Below, in pieces: positions 45,072 through 52,053 of a DNA stretch of 64,000 bases (its first letter is position 1; every line of letters starts with the position of its first letter). This DNA is from Sphingobacterium bambusae (GTDB lineage: Bacteria; Bacteroidota; Bacteroidia; Sphingobacteriales; Sphingobacteriaceae). The position numbers and the translations under genes are program-made. The notes under the pieces are model-generated. The model did not search any database. It had not been told where the DNA came from and was given only the letters and a program-made list of their open reading frames with translations. The stretch is from assembly GCF_033955345.1 (NCBI RefSeq), contig NZ_CP138332.1, positions 5,394,001-5,458,000 of the forward strand. The letters are read 5' to 3'.

Positions 45072-45229
45072 ATACGCTGGCCCGCTTGGAATCCGCATTC
45101 TTGTAGCCATTTGCCTTGCAGCCGAATTTCAGGACACCACACATAATAACGATATATATAGCTGTTGCCTCCCCGCTCTACTGCCCTTTTATACACCTTA
45201 ATGTAACGCTTTGTTAATCTTTTTTCCAT
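44993..45229 (-). CDS. SymE-like type I toxin family protein
   Basis: The 78-residue protein matches the SymE toxin-like domain: after a basic N-terminus (LTKRYIKVYKRAVERGG) comes YVWCPEIRLQGKWLQECGF, with the family's PxIRLxGKWLxxxGFxxG core, then RIQVSMEANKLIISI. E. coli SymE is an SOS-induced protein with an AbrB-like fold, restrained by the antisense RNA SymR. A matching antisense RNA is not demonstrable here. The last 26 codons lie in the 173-bp duplicated segment, so a copy of the C-terminal tail without a start remains at about 44820-44898. Confidence 0.8.
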   Translation of the reverse strand: MEKRLTKRYIKVYKRAVERGGNSYIYRYYVWCPEIRLQGKWLQECGFQAGQRIQVSMEANKLIISICPDNVDCKRSRK

Positions 45230-45487
45230 GATTTTCTTCTTGGTATTTCCGCATCAGCAAAGTTTATGCTATCCGCTTTTGTATCCTACCTAGGTTTACC
45301 GTTTTTTACCAAATTCAATGCTTTGACCTTCTGTTTTTTACATCGCTCACCAATGATCATTAGTTTAAAATTATGCTTATATTTAAACATAAAATTTTCA
45401 CGCAACCTGCATGTAATTTCTTACGTTTGCAGTTATGCGAGTGAAATGACCTTCTATTATGCTAACAAAAAACACTATTTTTGAGTT

Positions 45488-45904
45488 ATGACACATACCA
45501 CCAAAAATCCAAAGATTCACCAAGGTCGTAACGTAAAACGTTTTCGCGATATGCTTGGTATCAAACAAGACTCCTTGGCTTTTGATCTTGATATGAGCCA
45601 ACAGACCATATCCTTGTTAGAGCAAAAAGAAATAATTGATTCTCCCCTTTTGCAACAGATTGCCGCTGTCTTAAAAATACCTGTGGAGGCTATCCAAAAT
45701 TTTGATGAGGAACAGGCCGTGAATATTATCTCTAATACGTTTGATAACGGTTCAATATTGAATGCTATTAACCATAATCCGACCTTCCACCCTATTGAAA
45801 AATTAATACAGTTGCATGAGGAAAAGATTGCATTGTATGAACGTATGTTAAAAGAAAAGGATGAAATGATGGCGAGGCTGGAACAGTTGATTGAGAGAAA
45901 GTGA
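45488..45904 (+). CDS. XRE-family helix-turn-helix regulator of the darTG operon
   Basis: The 138-residue protein has an N-terminal HTH of the Cro/CI type (about 11-65: NVKRFRDMLGIKQDSLAFDL, QQTISLLEQKE) and a C-terminal coiled coil (about 105-138: LIQLHEEKIALYERMLKEKDEMMARLEQLIERK) for oligomerisation. Such regulators are common in Bacteroidota. It is 14 bp before darT, so it is the first gene of a three-gene operon and probably represses it; that role is inferred from position. TATTTTTG at 45476-45483 resembles a -7 element but is very close to the start. Confidence 0.85.
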   Translation: MTHTTKNPKIHQGRNVKRFRDMLGIKQDSLAFDLDMSQQTISLLEQKEIIDSPLLQQIAAVLKIPVEAIQNFDEEQAVNIISNTFDNGSILNAINHNPTFHPIEKLIQLHEEKIALYERMLKEKDEMMARLEQLIERK

Positions 45905-45918
45905 TATTTAGATAGGCG

Positions 45919-46575
45919 ATGGTTTTAAAAGACGTTAATCTTTATAGAATGACACATATAGACAATATACCACATATATTGCAGTATGGTATTACCCATA
46001 GAAAATCGCCAAATGCCAATCCTAATTTTGTCGCTATTGGTGATATAAGCTTGATAAATAGCCGAGATCAAAAGCAAGTCACTGTAGACAATGGTGATTT
46101 TCTCAACTTAGAGGCGCCCTCAATTACTCTCGGCCACTTTATTCCGTTTTATTTTGGTGTTAAAATGCCCATGCTTTACGTTATACAAAATGGAGGAAAT
46201 TTTGTTCCTGAGCCCACTCCACCAGAAAAAATAGTTTATATGGCTTGTTCAGCTATCCAAATCATAAGACAACAAAATATGTGTTACTTTTGTGACGGTC
46301 ATGCTACCGACAACCTCACCACATTTTATGACACGACTAAAGTCAACGATCTAGCAAAAATTGTAGACTGGGATGCTGTGAAAGCTTCTTACTGGGGTGG
46401 ACAGGAAAATCTAAACATAAAGCGAAAGAAACAAGCTGAGTTTTTAGCTGCTGATGACATAGCTCCTAATCTTATCTTTGGATTCGTCTGTTATAATGAT
46501 GCTGGTAAAAATACGCTGGTAGAATATGGCATCAAAGAGGAACAAATTAAAATAATACCTACTGCATTTTATTAA
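45919..46575 (+). CDS. darT: DarT DNA ADP-ribosyltransferase toxin
   Basis: DarT (218 residues, DUF4433 family) uses NAD to ADP-ribosylate thymidine in single-stranded DNA and blocks replication. The N-terminal LYRMTHIDNIPHILQYGI (His near 13) fits the NAD pocket, R49 in INSRDQKQV is in the place of the catalytic arginine, and the Glu in KRKKQAEFLAADD near 174 in the place of the catalytic glutamate. It looks intact. darG begins 7 bp downstream and neutralises it. Family members protect against phage by modifying phage DNA; I infer the same here. Confidence 0.92.
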   Translation: MVLKDVNLYRMTHIDNIPHILQYGITHRKSPNANPNFVAIGDISLINSRDQKQVTVDNGDFLNLEAPSITLGHFIPFYFGVKMPMLYVIQNGGNFVPEPTPPEKIVYMACSAIQIIRQQNMCYFCDGHATDNLTTFYDTTKVNDLAKIVDWDAVKASYWGGQENLNIKRKKQAEFLAADDIAPNLIFGFVCYNDAGKNTLVEYGIKEEQIKIIPTAFY

Positions 46576-46582
46576 AAGAAAT

Positions 46583-47623
46583 ATGATACGATACGTTACC
46601 GGGAATATATTGGATAGTAAAGCGCAGGCATTAGTTAACACCGTAAATACAATGGGCGTAATGGGCAAGGGTGTTGCTTTACAATTTAAAAAGGCGTATC
46701 CCAATAACTACAAAGCTTACGAAAAAGCTTGCAAGTTGGGTAAAGTCGAGGTTGGGAAAATGTTCATAACAAAAGACTCCAATACTGTTTCAGGAGATAA
46801 ATTAATTATAAATTTCCCAACAAAAACAAGTTGGAAAAAACCTTCTGAGTATAGATATATAGAAGACGGTTTGGATAGTCTTATTGGTGAAATAGAAGCA
46901 AGGGAAATAAAAAGCATTGCAATACCACCTTTAGGAGCAGGAAATGGAGGTCTAAACTGGGAAAAGGTGAAAAATCTTATAGAAGAAAAACTACAACGCT
47001 CAGGAGCAGATATCTATGTTTATGAACCTACGTTGCACATACAAGAGCAATTAAAAAAGGAAAGGGTAAAACTTACCGATGCCCGTGCATTACTACTTTA
47101 TGTCTTATATGATTTAGTAAAGAATGGTGAATATGTGTCCGAATTTTCCGCCGAAAAAATATGCTATTTTCTACAAAAATTTGGTGCAAGGAAATATTTT
47201 AAATTAACATTTGAACCTAATTTTTATGGACCATACTCGGGCAAAGTACGGTTCGTTTTAAATGCTATTAATGGAAGCTACTTGATGGGATATAGTGATA
47301 TGGATAAAAAACCATTTGAACCACTAACCTTAGTTTCAGATGCTTATGAAGATGTTAAAAACCACGTGGAAAGCAATACTGAGCTTGTTGCTATCGCCAA
47401 TAAAACAATCATCTTTTTAAGAGGCTTTTATTCAGATTTTGCTTTAGAGCTGTTGTCATCCATGGATTATATAGCCACCAAAGAAAAGACCTTAGATAGG
47501 CAAGTCATTTCGAATGGATTGGAAAAATGGAACAATAGAAAACGAAGTCTATTCTCCAATCCGAAATATTTTGAAGTATCTTTAAGACATCTCGAAAAGA
47601 ATCTAAGTCAAACCATGTCTTAA
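46583..47623 (+). CDS. darG: DarG macrodomain antitoxin (DNA ADP-ribosyl glycohydrolase)
   Basis: DarG (346 residues) removes ADP-ribose from DNA and binds DarT. The N-terminal macrodomain (about 1-155) shows VTGNILDSKAQALVNTVN, the glycine loop GVMGKGVALQFKKAYP and IPPLGAGNGGLNWEKV. The C-terminal half (about 160-346) is the DarT-binding region of the macrodomain-type (DarTG2-like) antitoxin. Start is 7 bp after darT, so coupled expression is expected. The downstream inverted repeat at 47638-47682 may end the transcript. Codon use in the operon looks more AT-rich than in the flanking sulfur genes. Confidence 0.92.
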   Translation: MIRYVTGNILDSKAQALVNTVNTMGVMGKGVALQFKKAYPNNYKAYEKACKLGKVEVGKMFITKDSNTVSGDKLIINFPTKTSWKKPSEYRYIEDGLDSLIGEIEAREIKSIAIPPLGAGNGGLNWEKVKNLIEEKLQRSGADIYVYEPTLHIQEQLKKERVKLTDARALLLYVLYDLVKNGEYVSEFSAEKICYFLQKFGARKYFKLTFEPNFYGPYSGKVRFVLNAINGSYLMGYSDMDKKPFEPLTLVSDAYEDVKNHVESNTELVAIANKTIIFLRGFYSDFALELLSSMDYIATKEKTLDRQVISNGLEKWNNRKRSLFSNPKYFEVSLRHLEKNLSQTMS

Positions 47624-47637
47624 CGATTAGCTGCTAA

Positions 47638-47682
47638 AATATTTTCAATGCTCTTAGGTAACTCAAAAGCATTGAAAATATT
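47638..47682 (+). terminator. 15-bp inverted repeat after darG
   Basis: AATATTTTCAATGCT and AGCATTGAAAATATT are perfect inverted copies around a 15-base loop, 14 bp past the darG stop. There is no long T-tract, so it may be a terminator-like structure or an island-end repeat. Confidence 0.5.
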
Positions 47683-47768
47683 ATATGGACGCCATTAGTT
47701 CGTTCACTGAACTCTCGATGAGACGTTGATTTCAGCCGCTATTTGAAGCGTCTTGATTGCTATCAATT

Positions 47769-49013
47769 TTAAGCAATATCCTCAATCATCAGCGCAGCCA
47801 CCGTTAGATTGCTACGTGGGTCAATCAAAATCGCACGCGAATTTTCAGGGAAATCATCGTGTTTATCAAAGACCACATCAGCGGCTGCTTTCAGGCTTAC
47901 TTTGCCGATATCGTTTAGCTTGATTTCTTCGCCAAATAGTTTTTCTTGGCTATTGACATCAAATTTGTAGAACACATCGGTGATTTTGACCTTGGTAACC
48001 GTGCTGTGGTTTTGCAACAAATACACTTGGCTGTCGTCCAGCGCTTTACTGTCAAACCAGCAAATATTGGCGTCGAAAGCACGTTCGGCAAGCACCGGTT
48101 GGTTGCTCGGCACGATAAAATCGCCTCTGGAAATATCCACATCATCGTTCAGGTGCACGATAACCGATTGGCCATCATGGGCTTCATCTAAGCTGTTTTC
48201 AGCCAATTCAATGGCTTTCACGCTGCTGCGGGCGCCACTCGGTAAAACGATGACCTCCTCGCCCACTTTGAGCCCCTCTCCCAGCACGCGGCCGGCATAG
48301 CCCCGGTAGTCATGCAGTTCGTCGGTTTGCGGACGCACCACCCACTGTACCGGAAAGCGCCACGGCTGCTCCTTGTTGTCTTCCAGCTCTACCGTTTCTA
48401 GGTAATCCAATAAGGATGCTCCCGCATACCAAGACATCCTTTCCGAAGCGTGGACAATATTATCGCCTTTTAGGGCTGAAACCGGTAGGAAGTCTACATT
48501 TTCCAAGCCCAGTCTGCTAGCCAATGCTAGGTAGTCGATCTTGATATTTTCATAAACCGACTGATCAAAGTCGACCATATCCATCTTGTTTACGCATACC
48601 AATACCTTCTTCAGCGCAAGCAGTTTCGCTAAAAAGGAATGGCGCTTGGTTTGTTCAATCACACCTTTACGGGCGTCGATCAGGATAATGATCAATTCCG
48701 AGTTTGATGCGCCCGTCACCATATTGCGGGTATATTGAATATGCCCCGGCGCATCAGCAATAATAAACTTGCGACGCTCCGTTTGAAAATATTTGTAAGC
48801 CACATCAATGGTGATGCCCTGCTCCCGTTCGGCCTTCAGTCCATCCGTTAAGATCGCTAAATCCACGGTACCATCGTTGTTCTTTCTATTCGCCTTTTTT
48901 ATAGCCTCCAGCTGGTCGTCGAGAATGGAATTGGTATCATATAGCAAACGACCGATCAACGTGCTTTTGCCATCGTCCACCGAACCTGCTGTTATAAACT
49001 TTAGTATATTCAT
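47769..49013 (-). CDS. cysN: Sulfate adenylyltransferase subunit 1 (CysN GTPase)
   Basis: CysN (414 residues from ATG 49013) is the GTPase that drives the ATP sulfurylase reaction of CysD. It has an EF-Tu-like G domain with P-loop GSVDDGKSTLIGRLLYD, G3 DAPGHIQYTRNM, and NKMD near 142-145, followed by two beta-barrel domains. It has no fused CysC kinase domain. The frame is open 22 codons further upstream, but these lie in an inverted repeat and are not expected to be translated. It is last in the cys operon. Confidence 0.97.
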   Translation of the reverse strand: MNILKFITAGSVDDGKSTLIGRLLYDTNSILDDQLEAIKKANRKNNDGTVDLAILTDGLKAEREQGITIDVAYKYFQTERRKFIIADAPGHIQYTRNMVTGASNSELIIILIDARKGVIEQTKRHSFLAKLLALKKVLVCVNKMDMVDFDQSVYENIKIDYLALASRLGLENVDFLPVSALKGDNIVHASERMSWYAGASLLDYLETVELEDNKEQPWRFPVQWVVRPQTDELHDYRGYAGRVLGEGLKVGEEVIVLPSGARSSVKAIELAENSLDEAHDGQSVIVHLNDDVDISRGDFIVPSNQPVLAERAFDANICWFDSKALDDSQVYLLQNHSTVTKVKITDVFYKFDVNSQEKLFGEEIKLNDIGKVSLKAAADVVFDKHDDFPENSRAILIDPRSNLTVAALMIEDIA

Positions 49014-49037
49014 TTTGTTACTGGTAGTGGGTATGGC

Positions 49038-49089
49038 GTAATGCGTATTGCGTATACAATCTCTATACACTATACGCACTACGCATTAC
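49038..49089. repeat. 19-bp inverted repeat in the cysD-cysN gap
   Basis: 49038-49056 and 49071-49089 are inverted copies with one mismatch (GTAATGCGTA then T/G, TGCGTATA) around a 14-base loop. The arms contain direct GCGTA/TGCGTA words. It sits between two genes of one operon and may act as an mRNA processing or differential-expression hairpin, or be a REP-like repeat. Confidence 0.7.
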
Positions 49090-49092
49090 TAA

Positions 49093-49983
49093 TTAAAAAT
49101 ATCCCTGTTTTTTGCGTTCCTCCATGGCTGCTTCCGAGACCTTATCATCCATTCTAGCGCCACGTTCGCTCACGGTAGACGCTTTGATCTCCGCAATGAT
49201 ATCATCCAATTCGACGGCTATAGAATCTACGGCAGCCGTACAGGTCATATCACCTACCGTTCTGAATCTAACAGATTTATGTTCAACGATATCTTCCTCA
49301 TCTATCTGCAGGAAAGGTGCGGCTGCCATCCATTGTCCGTTACGGAATACCACATCACGCTCGTGGCTAAAGTAGATCGACGGAAGGGCAATCTTTTCGC
49401 GTTTGATATAGTTCCATACATCCAGTTCCGTCCAGTTGGAGATTGGAAATACGCGCACGTTCTCTCCCTTATGGATCTTGCCGTTGAAGATGTTCCATAA
49501 CTCTGGGCGTTGACGCTTGGGATCCCACTGTCCGAACTCATCGCGCACGGAAAAGATACGTTCTTTGGCACGCGCCTTTTCTTCATCGCGTCTTGCACCA
49601 CCGATACAGGCATCAAAACCATTTTTTTCGATAGTCTCCAATAAAGTCACCGTTTGCAGTGCGTTCCGGCTGGCATTTTTACCTTTCTGCTCCACTACCT
49701 TTCCTTGGTCTATGCTATCTTGTACCAAGCCCACGATAAGCTTTTCACCCGTTTGCTCAATCAGCCAGTCCCTGTAGGCGATGGTTTCGGGGAAGTTGTG
49801 CCCCGTATCGATATGCACCAAAGGAAAAGGAAATTTGCCTGGGCGGAAAGCCTTCTTGGCCAAGTGCACCAAGGTAATGGAGTCCTTTCCTCCCGAGAAC
49901 AACAATGCCGGATGTTCAAACTGTGCGGCAACCTCGCGAAGGATATATATGGCTTCAGCTTCTAAATGATCTAAATAATCCAT
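49093..49983 (-). CDS. cysD: Sulfate adenylyltransferase subunit 2 (CysD)
   Basis: CysD (296 residues) is the catalytic ATP-sulfurylase subunit making adenylyl sulfate. The PP-loop is in LLFSGGKDSITLVHLAKK near 28-45, and the PAPS-reductase-like core continues with GGARRDEEKARAKERIFS and FPISNWTELDVWNYI. Length is typical. It is 9 bp after cysH, and cysN follows after a gap holding an inverted repeat. Confidence 0.97.
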   Translation of the reverse strand: MDYLDHLEAEAIYILREVAAQFEHPALLFSGGKDSITLVHLAKKAFRPGKFPFPLVHIDTGHNFPETIAYRDWLIEQTGEKLIVGLVQDSIDQGKVVEQKGKNASRNALQTVTLLETIEKNGFDACIGGARRDEEKARAKERIFSVRDEFGQWDPKRQRPELWNIFNGKIHKGENVRVFPISNWTELDVWNYIKREKIALPSIYFSHERDVVFRNGQWMAAAPFLQIDEEDIVEHKSVRFRTVGDMTCTAAVDSIAVELDDIIAEIKASTVSERGARMDDKVSEAAMEERKKQGYF

Positions 49984-49992
49984 TCTCTCTCT

Positions 49993-50691
49993 TTATTTCG
50001 TTGTAACATGTAAACCACATTCTTTTTTACTCTTGTCTTCCCACCACCAGCGACCGGCGCGGAAATCTTCACCAGGCTGTATCGCACGTGTACACGGCTG
50101 GCAGCCTATACTCGGAAAGCCCTTGTCGTGCAGCGGGTTGTAGGGAACACCATTTACCTTTAGAAACTGCTCCACATCAGCGAGCGTCCAATGGAACAAG
50201 GGATGTATCTTGATGATCTGATTAGCTTCATCCCATTCTACGGCCGACATATCCTCTCGGTTGGCCGACTGATCGGCGCGAATCCCCGTGATCCAAATCT
50301 TAAAGCCTTTGATCGCCCGTTGCAGGGGTTCAATCTTTCGAATAAAGCAGCATTCCTTACGGTTTTCTACCGACTCATAAAAGCTGGAAGGCCCCTTTGT
50401 GGAAAGCAGCTCTTCTACCGCTTGGGTATTCGGATAGTAGGCCTTGATAGGCAATTTGTAACGCTCCAAGGTCCGGTTCCATACGTAGTAGGTTTCCGGA
50501 AAAAGACGTCCTGTTTCCAATGTAAAAATGCTGGCTTTGCTTTTTGCTTCCGCCAATAGGTGCGTAATCACCTGGTCTTCTATACCGAAAGAAGTAGAGA
50601 AGACAGCGTCGCTACCATATTTTTGCGCAACATAGCGGATGATATCAATGGCCTCTAGCCCTTCAATATCGTGCTTAATTTGTGCTATCAT
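49993..50691 (-). CDS. cysH: Adenylyl-sulfate/phosphoadenylyl-sulfate reductase, Fe-S type (CysH)
   Basis: The 232-residue enzyme reduces activated sulfate to sulfite with thioredoxin. It carries the adjacent cysteine pair in RKECCFIRK near 113 and the GCQPCTRA motif near 197, the four ligands of the [4Fe-4S] cluster of APS reductases. PAPS-specific enzymes lack this cluster, and no cysC kinase is seen, so adenylyl sulfate is the likely substrate. The C-terminal KECGLH supplies the catalytic cysteine. It overlaps the siroheme gene by 17 bp. Confidence 0.95.
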   Translation of the reverse strand: MIAQIKHDIEGLEAIDIIRYVAQKYGSDAVFSTSFGIEDQVITHLLAEAKSKASIFTLETGRLFPETYYVWNRTLERYKLPIKAYYPNTQAVEELLSTKGPSSFYESVENRKECCFIRKIEPLQRAIKGFKIWITGIRADQSANREDMSAVEWDEANQIIKIHPLFHWTLADVEQFLKVNGVPYNPLHDKGFPSIGCQPCTRAIQPGEDFRAGRWWWEDKSKKECGLHVTTK

Positions 50692-51268
50692 GCGGCTCCT
50701 TTCTTAATATGTCCTTGGTATGGGCATTCAGCAAACGAACTTTCTCCTGAAAGTCGCCTTTCAAGCTGTTGCGCAGCTCGCCCATCAAATTTAGGGTTTC
50801 ATCAATCTCTTCCGGTAGCAAGTCGTCTAGAAATTCCTTCAAGCGTTTTGCGATCGTCGGCGACTTACCATTGGTCGATATGCCGATCTTGAGGTTGCCT
50901 TTTCTTACAACGGACCCCAAATAGAAATCGCACAGGCTTGGTTTATCGGCTACATTCAGTAGGATATTCCGCTCGCTGGTTTTCTTGCGAATGGAGTCAT
51001 TTAGCATGGGATTGTTAGTTGCGAGCACCACCAAATCCATGTTATCGAGATCGCTATCCAAAAAGGCACGTTGCGATACCAACACATCCGGATACTTTGC
51101 AACCAGCTCTAATACCTCGCTATCCACCTGTTCAGCGACAAGATGAATTTTGGCTGCCGGCGAGTTGCCCAGCAGCGCTTGCAGCTTTTCTAAGCCTACA
51201 GGGCCGCCACCAACCAGTAGCGTCTGCAGTTGGTCGAGCTTCACATATATGGGGAATAGCTCGTTCAT
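50675..51268 (-). CDS. Met8-like siroheme synthase (precorrin-2 dehydrogenase/ferrochelatase)
   Basis: The 197-residue protein corresponds to the N-terminal part of CysG: Rossmann fold with LLVGGGPVGLEKLQALL near 16-32, DLVVLATNNPMLN, and NVADKPSLCDFYLGSVVRKG. It oxidises precorrin-2 and inserts iron to give siroheme for the sulfite reductase encoded upstream. The methyltransferase part is a separate gene (cobA) 2 bp upstream, a split CysG. It overlaps cysH by 17 bp. Confidence 0.92.
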   Translation of the reverse strand: MNELFPIYVKLDQLQTLLVGGGPVGLEKLQALLGNSPAAKIHLVAEQVDSEVLELVAKYPDVLVSQRAFLDSDLDNMDLVVLATNNPMLNDSIRKKTSERNILLNVADKPSLCDFYLGSVVRKGNLKIGISTNGKSPTIAKRLKEFLDDLLPEEIDETLNLMGELRNSLKGDFQEKVRLLNAHTKDILRKEPHDSTN

Positions 51269-51270
51269 AC

Positions 51271-52035
51271 CTACTGCGCGATGGTTTTAAGTTCTTCTTT
51301 CAGGCGCTCAAAAGCTTGGTGTTTGGCAACCACCTCGCCCAAAACGATGATGGCTGGTACGCCCACTTCCTTTCGCTTGGCCTCGTCCAATATCGTATTG
51401 ATACGACCCAAGGCGATGCGCTCGGTTGGCAGCGATCCGTTTTGGATCAAGGCAATGGGTAGATCGCCCTTCCCTTGCTGCTCGTATAGGGCAACGATTT
51501 GCGCTAACTTCGCGTAGCCCATCAACACCACCACCGTGGCGCTGGTCTGCGCGGCTGTTTGCAGATCGGCAGACAGCTGTCCGTCAGACGTAGCGCCCGT
51601 GATCACCCAAAAGCTCTCACTGATGCCGCGATAGGTTAGCGGAATCTGCTGCAAGCCGGTTAAGCCCACGGACGAGGATATGCCCGGAACCACCGCCGTA
51701 GGGATATCAAACTGACGGGCGTAATCGAGCTCTTCGCCACCGCGACCAAAAACAAAGGGATCTCCCCCTTTTAAGCGTACCACATGGCCGTGTGTCAAGG
51801 CATAATCCACCAATAGTTTGTTGATGTAATCCTGCGACGTGGAAATACGCTCGGCGCGTTTGCCCACATATATTTTGGTACAGCTGGGTTTTGCGTAATC
51901 TAATAGTTCTTCGTTGACCAAGGCATCGTAAAGGATGACGTCGGCCATTTGTATAGCTTTTACCGCCTTCAGGGTAATCAAATCCGGATCACCCGGCCCT
52001 GCTCCCACAAGCGTTATAAATGGTTTAACTTGCAT
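51271..52035 (-). CDS. cobA: Uroporphyrinogen-III C-methyltransferase
   Basis: The 254-residue SAM-dependent enzyme methylates uroporphyrinogen III twice to precorrin-2. Motifs are TLVGAGPGDPDLITLKA near 8-24, RLKGGDPFVFGRGGEE near 87-102, and PGISSSVGLTGLQQIPLTYRG near 125. It is single-domain, with the rest of the CysG function in the next gene. It supplies siroheme for the sulfite reductase gene 18 bp upstream. Confidence 0.96.
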   Translation of the reverse strand: MQVKPFITLVGAGPGDPDLITLKAVKAIQMADVILYDALVNEELLDYAKPSCTKIYVGKRAERISTSQDYINKLLVDYALTHGHVVRLKGGDPFVFGRGGEELDYARQFDIPTAVVPGISSSVGLTGLQQIPLTYRGISESFWVITGATSDGQLSADLQTAAQTSATVVVLMGYAKLAQIVALYEQQGKGDLPIALIQNGSLPTERIALGRINTILDEAKRKEVGVPAIIVLGEVVAKHQAFERLKEELKTIAQ

Positions 52036-52053
52036 TAATCTCTCCTCTCTCTT

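Noticed and set aside
45266..45484. 72-codon plus-strand frame between SymE and the XRE gene
   Set aside because: No family features, cysteine/phenylalanine-rich composition of an AT-rich non-coding region, and it covers the likely promoters.
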